From contig OY725490.1 of NCBI GenBank assembly GCA_963281255.1, forward strand, positions 62,001-126,000: a stretch of 64,000 bases of DNA. Direction: 5' to 3'. Below, piece by piece: positions 32,366 through 43,140 of the stretch. The notes below the pieces were generated by a model, which was given only the letters and a program-made list of their open reading frames with translations, made no database searches and was not told the DNA's origin. The position numbers and the translations under genes were made by a program. This DNA comes from Aphrocallistes beatrix (taxonomy: Eukaryota > Porifera > Hexactinellida > Sceptrulophora > Aphrocallistidae). Numbering within the stretch: position 1 is the first letter of the stretch; every line of letters begins with the position of its first letter.

Positions 32366-33886
32366 TCACTTCACTGCCCGCTTGGCGGGTCTAGGAATCA
32401 CGGGCTTGGGCTTAGTGATGATTGGCGCCCTCCCTCGACTCGCTGTTCTGTGGGTCTCGGAGAGAGGGGAGCAGCTGATTGGCTGGCAGTCAGCTCTCAG
32501 CTCGGACAGCTCCTCCGTCAGTCTGCGGACAGCTGCCCGCTCAGTCTCCAGCTGCGAGAGCGCCAGACTCAGTTTCTGGGCGCCATCCTCGCAGTCTGAG
32601 CGCCAGAGTTCCCCCTCCGTCTTGCAGCGGAGAAGTTCCCGCTCGAATTCCTGTCTCCTCCGCCGCTCTCTCTCCAGCTCCTGTCTCAACGCCTGCAGCT
32701 CACTCTCCACATTCCTCTGCGCGGGCGCCGTATCCGGGGAGTCGGGGAGCGGGGAGGCGGGCTTGGAGAGAGCTCTCTTGTACGGGATTGGTCCTCTCTT
32801 CAGCAAATGCGCGCGTTGGGCGCCGGAATTAAAGTCCAGCGCGGGGGAGCTGGGAGTGACCTCATTGGGCGAATTGGCGCCCGATTGAGAGGTGTCAAGT
32901 GGCGACAGGACGCGGGACACTTCGCGTCCCTTGGACAGGAGGAGGGGACGGTCGTAGGTGTCGTAGTGGCTGGGAATGTGGATTTCGTTGCTACCGTTGG
33001 ACAGTTTCGGGCGGGAAATGTTTGTGATTGGAACTTGGTAGAAATCCTCTCCGTCAGAAGAGGAGCCATTCTCACAATCAGGCGGCTTAATTTCTGGGGG
33101 CATTCCTGTGTTGCTAAGGTTACTCGACTGCTCCTTAGGAATGTCGTTTTCCTCATCGCATACCTCAGTGACAGGTATGTTGCTAGGAGACTGGTATATG
33201 TCATTGTTATTCGTGGGAACTTTGTAGATAGCATCATCGACCGGTTGGTTGTTGGGCGGGACTTGATAGACCGCGTCCTCCACTGGCTGGCAGCTACGCG
33301 GGACATCGTAGATGGAGTCGCTCCTTTCCTGGGAATCAGGCGGGCTTTCCTGCTCAGCTATCAAGTGGTCGAAATAGTCACTATCTGATAGGTTCCGCGA
33401 GGAGCTCTTGTCTGGCACATCTCCATTACCAGCAGTGCAGCATTGCTCCAGGATCCCGTACTCACTGGGAGAGGAACACTTGGAGCTGTTCTTGGCTAGA
33501 GAGCTATTTATAGGAAGAGAGGCGGAGCTGTGAGTGGAAGGGGATTGGGCGCGTTTCACTAGGATGAGAGGAGAGTGCTTCATTTTGATTGGAGGGGACA
33601 AGGGCCCAGGTTGAGACGTGGTTATCTCGATGTCGAGACAGGAAGAGGACGGTGGGACAAGGAATGGCTCAACAGCTGCCACATCGAAGTCGTCTCCTAT
33701 CAACATTCCTGAGTGCCACCCGGTTGCTAGGACCTCGGTGGTGGAGAAGTGGTTGCGTCCGGCGTCCCAGACCAGCTGGGCAGTGGCTCCCTTCCCGGAG
33801 AACAGCACCTGTCTGCAGCCCGTGCTCCTGTCCTTGCTCCAGAAGAGGTAGACCCGAGTCCGCGGGAGAAAACTCTGCGAGGACAT
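32366..33886 (-). CDS. Cas-like Tyr-x-x-Pro adaptor protein, intronless, 506 residues
   Basis: A single uninterrupted frame. The middle third carries a series of Tyr motifs: SIYDVP, AVYQVP, AIYKVP, DIYQSP, DFYQVP and TYDRP. YDVP and YQVP are the classic phosphorylation and Crk/Nck SH2-docking motifs of p130Cas and related substrates, so the protein is likely a tyrosine-kinase scaffold. The N-terminus (RVYLFWSKDRSTGCRQVLF) is compact and aromatic but not a recognisable SH3 domain; a PTB/EVH1-like or other small fold is possible. Residues about 395-470 form a basic-acidic coiled coil (LRQELERERRRRQEFERELL). The tail is basic and Pro-rich (KPKPVIPRPAKRAVK). The start is the first Met of the frame. 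The family name is unknown to me; the adaptor function is inferred from the motifs. Confidence 0.8.
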   Translation of the reverse strand: MSSQSFLPRTRVYLFWSKDRSTGCRQVLFSGKGATAQLVWDAGRNHFSTTEVLATGWHSGMLIGDDFDVAAVEPFLVPPSSSCLDIEITTSQPGPLSPPIKMKHSPLILVKRAQSPSTHSSASLPINSSLAKNSSKCSSPSEYGILEQCCTAGNGDVPDKSSSRNLSDSDYFDHLIAEQESPPDSQERSDSIYDVPRSCQPVEDAVYQVPPNNQPVDDAIYKVPTNNNDIYQSPSNIPVTEVCDEENDIPKEQSSNLSNTGMPPEIKPPDCENGSSSDGEDFYQVPITNISRPKLSNGSNEIHIPSHYDTYDRPLLLSKGREVSRVLSPLDTSQSGANSPNEVTPSSPALDFNSGAQRAHLLKRGPIPYKRALSKPASPLPDSPDTAPAQRNVESELQALRQELERERRRRQEFERELLRCKTEGELWRSDCEDGAQKLSLALSQLETERAAVRRLTEELSELRADCQPISCSPLSETHRTASRGRAPIITKPKPVIPRPAKRAVK

Positions 33887-33915
33887 CAGCTAAATATAGA
33901 ACCGAGGTGTTAGTT

Positions 33916-34166
33916 CCGAGGTTTCAACCTTTTTGGACTGTGGACCCTCTATGAAAATTTTCCTATATTCTGTGGACCATTCCTATTAACCGTAACACTA
34001 AATTTTGAATTCTGTGGACCTCTGATATCTCCTGTGGAACCCCTTAGTGATCCACAGAAGATATCAAAGGGTCCACAGGTTTCGAAATTTTGTGTTACGG
34101 TTAATAGGAAAGAGTCCACAGAATATAGGAAGATTTTTACCATGGACCCCAGGTTGGGAACCACTG
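33916..34166 (-). mobile_element. hAT-type MITE, about 251 bp
   Basis: Right end ggttgggaaccactg, left end gtttcaacctttttgg with an eroded first few bases. Flanked by a perfect tgttagtt at 33908-33915 and 34167-34174. The body contains the family's inverted inner copies, making it longer than the 158-162-bp relatives. Confidence 0.8.
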
Positions 34167-34427
34167 TGTTAGTTCCGAGGTTTTAATTAGGTAGCGGTTC
34201 AGTGGAATTTCAATATATGAAATTCTCATTCTAGACAATGAATCCTTCTCAGTCCTATCTAGTCCATCTTCTGATTAGCTAACTCAACACGAGTCTGACT
34301 TTATTAAAATTGTGCATTACGTACAGCTCAACCACCCAAATTTCGAAATTCAACCAATCAAATGGAGGTACGGCACTCACTCTACTGTGTTGCCTCTGTG
34401 ATTATTCGTTTAAGGCAGAGAGTTTAG

Positions 34428-35213
34428 AAATACATGGTGAGGCATAAGTTCTGCACCAAGCTTCATTAGGCATAAAATTTCTTACACTCAACCAATCTCA
34501 GTTATTATGGTCTTGAGAGATTGTAATTCGAATATTCTCAATGATTTTAAAAGATCTTTCGAGCCAAAGACCTGGAACTGCATTTTGTGTGGTGAGTTTT
34601 GTGGAGAAAAAAATATGTCTTGGTAGGCATTGAAAAACGAGAATCAGGGCATACTGCTTTCCAAATTATCTTTTAAATCAAATTCTAGGAAAAATAAACT
34701 CTCACATTTTCCTCGAACACTCAAAATTTGTAGAAATATAGGATGTTCAAATCAGTATACATTTAGAACCATTTGGATCAGTTTTTTGGTGATGTGAAAA
34801 AAGTGCCATTTTGGGTGATTTTGCAAAATGTACCTAATTTGAACTCGTAGAATAATAGCTTTATCTCGTTTCTGATAATGAATTCAATGGATTTGTGAAA
34901 TATTTCCACGGTCAATGAAAGGTATCTGGTGCTAAATCGTCATGGAACATCGATTATAGAGACATTTTTTACAGAAGCAGTGGGCCCTGATTCTCGTCTA
35001 TCGCTGCCTGCCAGCAAGCATTTTGCTACATAAAACTCACCATGCAAAACAGAGTTACAGTTCTTAGACTCGAAAGATCTTTTAAAATCATTGAGAATAT
35101 TTGAATTTCAATATCTAAAGACAATAATAACTGAGATTGTTTGAGTATAAGAAATTTTATGCCTAATGAAGCGTGCAGAACGTATGCCTCATCCTGTTAT
35201 ATGCACTTAAAAG
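34428..35213. mobile_element. Mariner-like fold-back element
   Basis: Arms of about 150 bp: left gtgaggcataagttctgca, right its near complement tgcagaacgtatgcctcat. Both arms continue through the tcattaggcataaaatttc and ttttaaaatcattgagaat modules. Half-arms of the same sequence lie upstream of the NHL genes at about 54690-54850 and 57530-57600. The terminal style (gg-ataagttctg) recalls mariner elements. Confidence 0.6.
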
Positions 35214-35290
35214 ATTGAAATATCTGGCATACAACACATCCATTAACCGTCTAGGTTATAGCCATGTGAGTGCAGAAGTAGAATTATAGT

Positions 35291-35457
35291 TAGTGATTTC
35301 TGTCACTTTCAGTGTTCGTTAGTATTTATAAATAATTTACAATACAAAGCTGTATGACTAAAATATTTAGGCTCCTTACCAATACCTCATACAACTTTGT
35401 AGTGTAAATTATGAAAAATACTTATAAACACTGAAAGTGATGGAAATGCGGAAAAAT
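35291..35457. repeat. Hairpin-forming inverted repeat
   Basis: Arms around tcactttcagtgtt and aacactgaaagtga, with attataaataatttac-type inner arms and a roughly 40-bp loop near 35365-35395. Confidence 0.65.
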
Positions 35458-35465
35458 TATAGTCA

Positions 35466-36424
35466 GATCTACACTATATAGTGGTGCGGCATAGCAAACA
35501 ATTGTGCATTTTGTGATAAAAGCACCAAAATTGGTACACATGTACATTGATATACTATGAACATTTTTGGATATTGGGCCACATGAAACGATGCCTATGT
35601 CAGCCATGACAGCTGGCCCCAAATTATCACGTCCGATAGTATTGCCGGAATTGTCCTCTATCAATAACTTCTTTTAATCACAACAGATCATATTTTGTTT
35701 AATTCGTGTCCAGCACGAAATTTCCAGCAATTTGATATATATATTGACCATTTTGGAGAATCTTTTTGGTTGCCCGTTCCTAGCAACGGCCTGGAATGTT
35801 GAAAAATTCCGATCTCTAAATTTTTGAGGAACCATATTGAGTGACCCCTTGTTCTTCTCGGCTAGGTTCAACGAGTACGAATATGCTAATTAGAACGCTC
35901 TGATATATCATATGTAGAATATATGAATGTTTTACCACATTCAACTATACCTTCTACTATGGCATACATCAAAACTTTCATATATTCCACATATGACATA
36001 TCAGAGCATTCTAATGCATATTCGTACTCGCTGAACCTAGCCGAGAAGAACAAGGGGTCACTCGATATGATTCCTCCAAAATTTGGAGATCGGAATTTTT
36101 CAACATTCCTGGCCATTGCTAGGGACAGGCAACCAAAAAAAATCTCCAAATATGGTCAATATATATATATCAAATTGCTGGAAATCAAAATATGATCTGT
36201 TGTGATTAAAAGAAGTTATTGATAGGGGACCATTCCAGCAATACTATCGGACGTGGAAATTTGGGCCAGCTGTCATGGCCGACATAGGCAATGTTTCAGG
36301 TGGCTCAATATCAAAAAATGTTCATAGTATATCAAAGTACATGTGTACCAATTTTGGTGCTTTTATCACAAAATGCACAATTGTTATAAATTTCATGCTA
36401 TGCCGCACAACTAATAGTGAGATC
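35466..36424. mobile_element. 959-bp palindromic (fold-back) element
   Basis: Two arms of about 460 bp in inverted order meet at about 35945. Matching marks: gtggtgcggcatagc on the left with gctatgccgcac on the right, and catattgagtgacccc with ggggtcactcgatatg near the centre. Mismatches are scattered. There is no coding content beyond mirrored frames on both strands. The superfamily is unknown. Confidence 0.75.
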
Positions 36425-36529
36425 CCATTTGAGAAATTTGGTAGTCATTGGGCTTAGCTTTGAAGTAGATTGTTCATCCTTACTATTAAAACTCGATTAA
36501 TGTATATATATATATATATATATATATAT

Positions 36530-36966
36530 CAAGGTTGAAACCGCTTCAACCAAATACCATTTTAACCGAATAATGGTCAGACCAAATAATTTGGTTAACC
36601 GAATAATGGTCAAACCGAATATTTGGTCAACCGAATAATTTGGTTAACCAAATAATACTTGATTATATTTTTGCACAAATTTTTATCTATTATATAACTA
36701 TTTATAAAAAATATAATCAAGTATAAGTAGGCCTATTAGATTTATTTGTGTTCGGACCACCTCATGTAAGAACGTGTGATTGTATTGCGAAAGCATGCAA
36801 ATTATTTGTTTGACCAAATTATTCGGTTGACCAAATATTCGGTTGACCAAATTATTTGGTTCCCAACCGAATACCAAATAATGATATTTGGTTACAAACC
36901 AAATATCAATTATTTGCAAATAATATTTGGTTAAACTGAATAATCAACTATTTGGTTTCAACCCTG
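36530..36966. mobile_element. hAT-type MITE, 437 bp
   Basis: Ends caaggttgaaaccgc and ggtttcaaccctg. Flanked by atatatat and atatataa (7 of 8). The inside consists of repeats of accaaataatttggt and complements. Related to 27537-27688. Confidence 0.75.
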
Positions 36967-37066
36967 ATATATAATTATATATATATATATATATATATAT
37001 AATGTATATATAGAGAGAGAAATATAGATATATAGATATATAGATATATAGATATAGATATATAGA
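36967..37066. repeat. AT-rich microsatellite
   Basis: (AT)n followed by gatatata units, right beside the hAT-type MITE; a second (AT)n run at 36501-36529 lies on its other side. Confidence 0.9.
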
Positions 37067-38135
37067 CATCCTTACTATTAAAATTTTTATGACATCAATG
37101 TTACCTTTTAAATTAGAAATTTCAGTTTTCCAACCATAACTCAGCCATTTTAAGTGAAATTTTAATAGAACAAGCGCGCTTCGCTTGCTTGCTCTGCGCG
37201 GCTAGCGGACACTTTGTGTCCGTCGGAAGCTCTCTTCGGTCGCCTGGAGTCAGATTGGTTAATTATAAGGGAGACAACATCTCTAAATACGTCTAACCTA
37301 CTGTTATAATCGATAACGCACGAAAAATCATCGCTTATTAGCAACCATTTCATGAGCAAAACACGAGTTGATAACAAGCGAATTACACAGTAATTATTCC
37401 TAGTCTCAGATGATAGTTAATGGATAATTTAAATATGACAATTCAGAATTTCAAAATTTATAAATGAGACAATCTCGTTATAACTGAAGAGTGGAATCTC
37501 AATGCAGTAGGAAGATATCTCCATCCTTGAGAATGTAAGGATGAGATTTGTATTCAAAATGCTTCATGTGTAATAATAAGCAAGTACTTTAACACTATTA
37601 ATCTAAACATTCTCTCTCATGCATGATTCATTGGATATTACATGCGGGAATAATTAGGTACACAAACTAGAGTTTCCATGGGAATGGTATGGGTATTCCC
37701 ATATAGGGTTTTTGTGGGTTATTCCCACAGAAATCCTGTGAGGATGGAATGGGAATGTGTATTGAAATTCCATTCTCACGGCGAGCCGGGAGCAAACTAA
37801 TTATGAGAGCGTACTCATTCTACTCATTATACTGCACTACTAATAGAACTAACAAGATACCCTCACTACTCAAGCTCAAAAGTTTCAAATATACTACAAA
37901 AATGAATTTAATGGAACATGCTAATACAACACAAATATAGGATTAGAGTTAATTAATACGTCGCATTATTGGCATGAATTAATGGAATCAAGCAAATAGT
38001 CGAATAGATAAAATATAGCAATAGGTAAACATATTGAAAATAAAAACAAAGAGAAAGAAGTGAAATAGAAAAGATGCAAATTAATAAGAAAATGTTAACC
38101 AATAACTGAGGGGAATTTTAGAGAAAAAGCAAGAA

Positions 38136-38141
38136 TTTATT
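38136..38141 (-). promoter_or_regulatory. Polyadenylation signal of NHL gene 1
   Basis: AATAAA on the minus strand, 17 nt after the stop codon. The same signal follows NHL genes 2 (42023-42028), 3 (46882-46887) and 4 (50421-50426); in copy 6 the corresponding site reads AATATT. Confidence 0.6.
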
Positions 38142-38157
38142 CAAGAGAAAGAAGAAA

Positions 38158-39069
38158 TCAGAAAATGGAGAGAGTGTGGTCGTCGCCGACAACTAAGATT
38201 CTCCCTTTTGAATCCAGCGTAACTCCCCTCGGTTCATATAAACCATCAGCAATCGTACACACTAGTTCCCCTTGTTGATTGAAGATGAAGACAGCATTTT
38301 GAATGAAGTCTGATATAATTAAGTGGCCAGATCCATCAATGGAGAATGCGGAAGGCCATTTCAAGTGTCTGGAAATAGAACTGATAGCAGTGTTGTGTGC
38401 TTCAGTGAAGTAATGAGTGAAAGAGCATAGATATGGTTCATAGCGGTTAAGCACATAAATAAACTCGTTAGTTAGTTTGATGTCAAAAGGTTTATTCAGT
38501 ATTCCTAGTCCAAACTGAGATGTTAATGGTAAATCTTTGCAAAACATTTGTATTCTATCATTATTTTGGTCACACACATAGATGTCTCCATCCATTTCAT
38601 TGATTGTGATTCCAGTTGGGCCTTTCAACCGGGATTTTCCAATACTTCCTAACCGTGTGATGAGAGTTCCGTTCAAATCATGAACTGAGACACAATTAGA
38701 GTGAAATTGACTAACAAAAACTCTATTTTCCGAAATAGCAATATAACGAGGACTATTTATCTTATATCTAAACTTGTACAAATACTCTCCATTGCTATCA
38801 AACACTTGGACTCTGTTGTTGTTCTGATCTGACACATAAATGTTTCCAGTTTGGTAGTCCACCACTACTCCACTAGGACAGTAGAACATTCCATCTTCAC
38901 TACTCCATTCCCCTCCTACCCTCACTACAGGAGTCATTCCACTCTTGTGAGCTAGTACAGGCAGACTAGACACTCCAGCAGTAGACTCAGTAACCACGAT
39001 TCGGCCTACATCTTCATCTAGGCCAAGCGCAGTCCTATCAGACTCTACACGGATAGCAGCAGTTGCCAT
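38158..39069 (-). CDS. NHL-repeat beta-propeller protein, copy 1
   Basis: Intronless, 303 residues from the family-wide MATA start; an upstream Met adds five residues. After a roughly 45-residue N-terminal arm (IVVTESTAGVSSLPVLAHKS) come six NHL-type blades, for example VVDYQTGNIYVSDQNNNRVQ and DGDIYVCDQNNDRIQMF. This fits a six-bladed propeller like those of TRIM-NHL proteins, but there is no RING, B-box, signal peptide or transmembrane segment. NHL propellers bind protein or RNA; the ligand here is unknown. First of seven same-strand paralogues. Confidence 0.85.
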   Translation of the reverse strand: MATAAIRVESDRTALGLDEDVGRIVVTESTAGVSSLPVLAHKSGMTPVVRVGGEWSSEDGMFYCPSGVVVDYQTGNIYVSDQNNNRVQVFDSNGEYLYKFRYKINSPRYIAISENRVFVSQFHSNCVSVHDLNGTLITRLGSIGKSRLKGPTGITINEMDGDIYVCDQNNDRIQMFCKDLPLTSQFGLGILNKPFDIKLTNEFIYVLNRYEPYLCSFTHYFTEAHNTAISSISRHLKWPSAFSIDGSGHLIISDFIQNAVFIFNQQGELVCTIADGLYEPRGVTLDSKGRILVVGDDHTLSIF

Positions 39070-39287
39070 CACTGAACTAATCAAGCTAAGAGGATAGAAC
39101 TAACAGAGATAATACTACACTTGCACTGTATTGTATACAAAGTATATACTCAGTGGATTTATATTTAGTTTTTCTATCTATATGAAGTGTGGTATAGTTA
39201 CTTGTATTTAGTTGTACTAGTATACTGGGTGGCCAATAAGTTCTGTCCAAAGCTTGATTAGTTATAACATTTCATATACTCAAACAA

Positions 39288-40197
39288 TCTTATATATTAA
39301 AATGCTAGGATTTTTGTGTGTGTGTTTGTCCGAATTGATTGAAGAATTGGGAAGTCATAGAGGTGTGAAAATTGGCATGTAGGTGTCAAATGATATGACT
39401 ACGATTTTGTTCTAAGATCTAAGCGAAATTTTCACATCTCTGCAAATTAAATGGAAAACAATTTTTCACACCTTTTCAATACAAAATAAATGACTACACT
39501 ATCACAATAGAAATCATTGTACAACACTACAATAGATCGTCATTGTTATTAATACTTCAAAGCCACAACTTATGTTTGATATCTTAAAAGTATTTTAATG
39601 TATGGCAATAAAAAAGATTATGTGCATATTTTCACACCTTTATATACATATTTTCACACCATTTGATGAATTTTGAAAATAATGTTAGAGACTAGCTTCC
39701 AACGAGTGACATGGGTTTTTTAGGGGTGTAGATTTCGAATATCATATTTTCAGATATATATGATAAATTATTTGTTTACTTTTGTTTACATTAGATACAT
39801 AATGTATACAAATCTCAAAATATGCTAGAAACTTGCTTTCAATGGTTGACATGGAGTTTTCTGGAGTGGAGATTTCGAATATTATACTTTCGTGTAAATT
39901 TGATAATTAATTTGTTTACTTTTGTTTACAATAGAGACATAAAGTAAACAAATTACAAAAATAGGCTAGCGACTAGCTTCCAACAGTTGACATGGGGTTT
40001 TTGGTGCTGTAGATTTCGAATATTATATTTTCAGATCCATATGAGAAATTATTCGTTGACCTTTGTTTACAATATTTATATAAAGAAAAAGAATTCCCAA
40101 AATATGTTAGATTGAGTAACTCCAGGCGCCCGCAGGGCGCCTCTGCGGGCACGCAGTGTCTGCAAGCGGCGCAGCTCAAGCAAGCGAAGCGTGCTTG
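39288..40197 (+). mobile_element. Helitron-like element, 910 bp
   Basis: Starts TCTTATATATTAAAATGC and ends with hairpin caagcgaagcgtgcttg. Preceded by A and followed by T, with no target duplication. The flanks (ctcaaacaa and taataattatag) rejoin into a sequence seen uninterrupted near 34483, 54730 and 57566. The inside has repeated gtttactttatgtat-type blocks, no Rep/helicase. Confidence 0.8.
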
Positions 40198-40489
40198 TAA
40201 TAATTATAGTTTTAGAGATTATAATCGAATAATTTCAATTATTAAAAGATTTACCTAATCTAAGATTAGTGAAGAAAGCCTTCATATTTTAGGGAGCAAG
40301 TTCTTATCAATACTTCACACAGCTGTATATTATAAACAATGAACATATCTTATATATTAAAACGCTAGAACTTTTTTGTTTTTATCTGAATTGATTGAAG
40401 AAAAGTCGTAGAGATACGAAAATTGGCATGTTTTGACAAGATTTTAGGGTTTGAAATTAGGAGCGTATCTGGTGAGGAGTGTATAATCC

Positions 40490-40985
40490 CTTGTCTTCTA
40501 GTATATTCAAATGCAACGGGTTTTTTGTGCGGATTCATTGAAGAACAGAGAGGTGCTAGAAACGTGAGATTTGGCACACAAACAAGTAATAATGAAACTA
40601 GAAAGGAGTTCGAAGAATGCGGAACATTAGCGTTAGTGGAGTGGAATGCAGAGAGACAGCCGCGTAGAGAGTGAGCGACAGAGTGGCGATGTAGGAGAGA
40701 GAATGGCAGACGCTGCAAGGACACAATATGTCTGAGGTGTGAACAGGGTCCCCACAGGAAAGAGAAGCAGCCCATGGTGCAGATGGAACTCAGTGTGAAG
40801 AGAAGAGTGAACCGCCGCGCTTTCAGGACAATAAGTGGCAGGAGCAGCCCTGACAACACGAAGAATGTGACACCTACCCCAGACACTCGAGGAAACAGAA
40901 CAGCCGCTCTTTCCAGTCCAGAATAGGCAGCCAATCAGACTCTTCCTTCTCCTCTCCTCCCCGCCACCAGACCCAGTTTGTACTA
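40490..40985 (+). mobile_element. Helitron-like fragment with Arg-rich frames
   Basis: Begins near tcttctagtatattcaaatg and continues with the gaggtgctagaaacgtg and tttggcacacaaa modules that also follow the 5' end of the window-start Helitron. Related copies are at 45109-45560 and 48995-49300. On plus a broken frame reads WNAERQPRRE; the minus strand reads as a hydrophobic frame that I regard as a shadow. Confidence 0.5.
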
Positions 40986-42045
40986 AGTTATATATCAAAA
41001 TACCACGGTATCAATTAATCCATGGTTAGTAAATACTACGATCACAAAATAGCACGCAACACTTCTATTCATTTTAAATATTAGACAATTTGTTTACGAC
41101 TGAACAGTGGAATCCCAATGCAGTAGGAAGAAATCTCCATCCTTGAGAATGTAAGGCTGAGATATGTATTCAGAGAGTTGCTTGTGTAATAATAAGTAAG
41201 TACCTCAACACTATTAATATCACCATTCTAGTCTCATACAGGATTCATTGGATATTACATGCGGGAATAATTAGGAGCACAAACCAGAGTTATCCTGGGA
41301 ATGACCATTTGTGGGATATTATTCCCAACAGAAATCCTGTGAGGAAGGGATGGGAATGAGTATTGAAATTCCATTCCCACGGCGAGCCGGGAGCAAACTA
41401 ATTATGAGAGCTGACCCATTCTACTCATTATACCACACTACTAATAGAACTAACAAGATACCCTCACTACCCAAGTTCAAAAGTTTCAAATATACTACAA
41501 AAATGAATTTAATGGAAGATGCTAGTACAACACAAATATAGGATTAGAGATATTATTAATATGTCGCATTATTGACATTAATTAATGGAATCAAACAAAG
41601 AGTTGAATAGATAAAATATAGCAATAGATAAACATATTGAAAATAAAAACAAAGAGAAAGAAATGAAATAGAAAAGATGCAAATTTACAGTATTAATCTC
41701 ACCATTCTAGTCTCATACAGGATTCTTTGGATCTTACATGCAGGAATAACTAGGAGCACAAACCAGAGTTGCCTTGGAAATGGTCATCTGTGGGTGTTTC
41801 CATATAGAGTTTCTGTATTTTTTTTAAAATTTGAGTCAACCTTGGAGCGGACTCATTAACTGATTATACCGCACTACTAATAGAACTAACAAGATACCCT
41901 CACTACCCAAAATCAAAAGTTTCGAATATACTACAAAAATGAATTTAATGGGACATGCTAGTACAACACAAATATAGGATTAGAGTTAATACGTACGCAC
42001 TATTGATATGAAAAAGCAAGAATTTATTAAAGAGAAGGAAATAAA

Positions 42046-42957
42046 TCAGAAAATGAGGAGAGAGTGGTTGTATCCAACAATTAAAATTCTCCTTTTTGAA
42101 TCCAGTGCAACCCCCAATGGTCTATATACACTATCAGTAATTGTACACATTAATTCCCCTTGTTGATTGAAAATAAGAATAGCATCTTGATCGTAATCAG
42201 AAAGAATAAAGTGACCAAATCCATTTATGCAGAATGCATGAGGACCTTTCAAGTGTTTGGGAATAGAACTGATAGCAGTGTTGTGTGTTTGAGTAAAGTC
42301 ATAAGTAAAAGAGTATAGGAAAGGTTCATTGTAGCTAAGCACATAAATAAACTCGTTAGTTAGTTTGATGTCACGAGGTGTTTTCAGTATTCTTTGTCCG
42401 AAATGAGATTTTAAAGGTAACTCTTTGCAAAACATTTGTATTATATTATATTCTTGATTACACACATAGATGTCTCCATTCATTTCATTGATTGCGATTC
42501 CAGTTGGACCTTGCAATCTTGATTCTCTAATACTTCCTAACTGTGTGATAAGAGTTCCGTTCAAATCATGAACTGACACACAATTAGAGTTATACTGACT
42601 AACAAACACTCGATTTTCTGAAATAGCAATAGAACGAGGACTATTTATCTGATCTCGAAACTTATATAAATACTCTCCATTGCTATCAAACACTTGGACT
42701 CTATTGTTGTTGTGATCTGACACATAAATGTTTCCAGTTTGATAGTCCACTGCTACTCCAAAAGGAAAGTTGAACATCCCTTCTTTACTACTCCGTTTCC
42801 CTCCTACCCTCACTACAGAAGTCATTCCACTCTTGTGAACTAGTACAGGCAGACTAGACACTCCAGCAGTAGACTCAGTAACCACGATTCTGCCTGGCTC
42901 CTCTGCTAGACCAAACACAGTCCTATCAGACTCTACACTTAAATCAGCAGTTGCCAT
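42046..42957 (-). CDS. NHL-repeat beta-propeller protein, copy 2
   Basis: 303 residues, intact, intronless. Blade 1 has VSDHNNNRVQVF and blade 3 VCNQEYNIIQMF, differing from copy 1 mainly at these loop positions. Its upstream 2.6 kb is duplicated ahead of copy 3. Confidence 0.85.
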   Translation of the reverse strand: MATADLSVESDRTVFGLAEEPGRIVVTESTAGVSSLPVLVHKSGMTSVVRVGGKRSSKEGMFNFPFGVAVDYQTGNIYVSDHNNNRVQVFDSNGEYLYKFRDQINSPRSIAISENRVFVSQYNSNCVSVHDLNGTLITQLGSIRESRLQGPTGIAINEMNGDIYVCNQEYNIIQMFCKELPLKSHFGQRILKTPRDIKLTNEFIYVLSYNEPFLYSFTYDFTQTHNTAISSIPKHLKGPHAFCINGFGHFILSDYDQDAILIFNQQGELMCTITDSVYRPLGVALDSKRRILIVGYNHSLLIF

Positions 42958-42983
42958 TGAATTAATCAAGCTAAGAGAATAGA

Positions 42984-43029
42984 ACTGGTGTGGTCAATTG
43001 ATACTACTTAAGAACTAACAATTATATAC
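42984..43029 (-). promoter_or_regulatory. Conserved upstream block, NHL copy 2
   Basis: Contains gtcaattgatactac and aagaactaacaattatat, about 30 bp before the start codon. Found before copies 2 to 7, so a candidate core promoter; no function is shown. Confidence 0.4.
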
Positions 43030-43140
43030 ACTACAAGCGCCCTTAGCTTGCTTGTGCTGCGCTACCGGTTCGGAGATGTTGGTGAAATCAGTTAGGAACA
43101 GCCTTCGTGCTTGAAATTATTAATGGCCTCAACTGGTTTC

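Larger units (their letters stand above)
34175..38157. other. Gene-free block of palindromes and element fragments
   Basis: Between the adaptor gene and the first NHL gene. It holds three fold-back structures, a hAT-type element, AT-rich microsatellite and partial Helitron ends (TC-type starts near 36478 and 37069; a minus-strand 3' hairpin beginning at 37171). The right part (37400-38157) is the shared 3' flank of the NHL array. No gene is supported. Confidence 0.65.
39085..42045. other. Spacer between NHL copies 1 and 2
   Basis: Holds a mariner-like left end (ctgggtggccaataagttctg at 39227), a Helitron inserted in it, a truncated Helitron start at 40348, a Helitron-like fragment with Arg-rich reading frames, and two copies of the shared NHL 3' flank (41080-41560 and 41690-41985). 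Confidence 0.65.

Noticed and set aside
32382..33954. Plus-strand frames of 117 to 193 residues
   Set aside because: Antisense to the intact 506-residue adaptor frame, which has clear motifs.
35422..36457. Mirrored frames near 35.5 and 36.2 kb
   Set aside because: They arise from the two arms of one palindrome.
40365..40998. 189-residue hydrophobic minus-strand frame and its copies at 45208-45561 and 48917-49260
   Set aside because: Looks membrane-like, but each copy has different breaks and lies antisense to a Helitron-like repeat; not a maintained gene.
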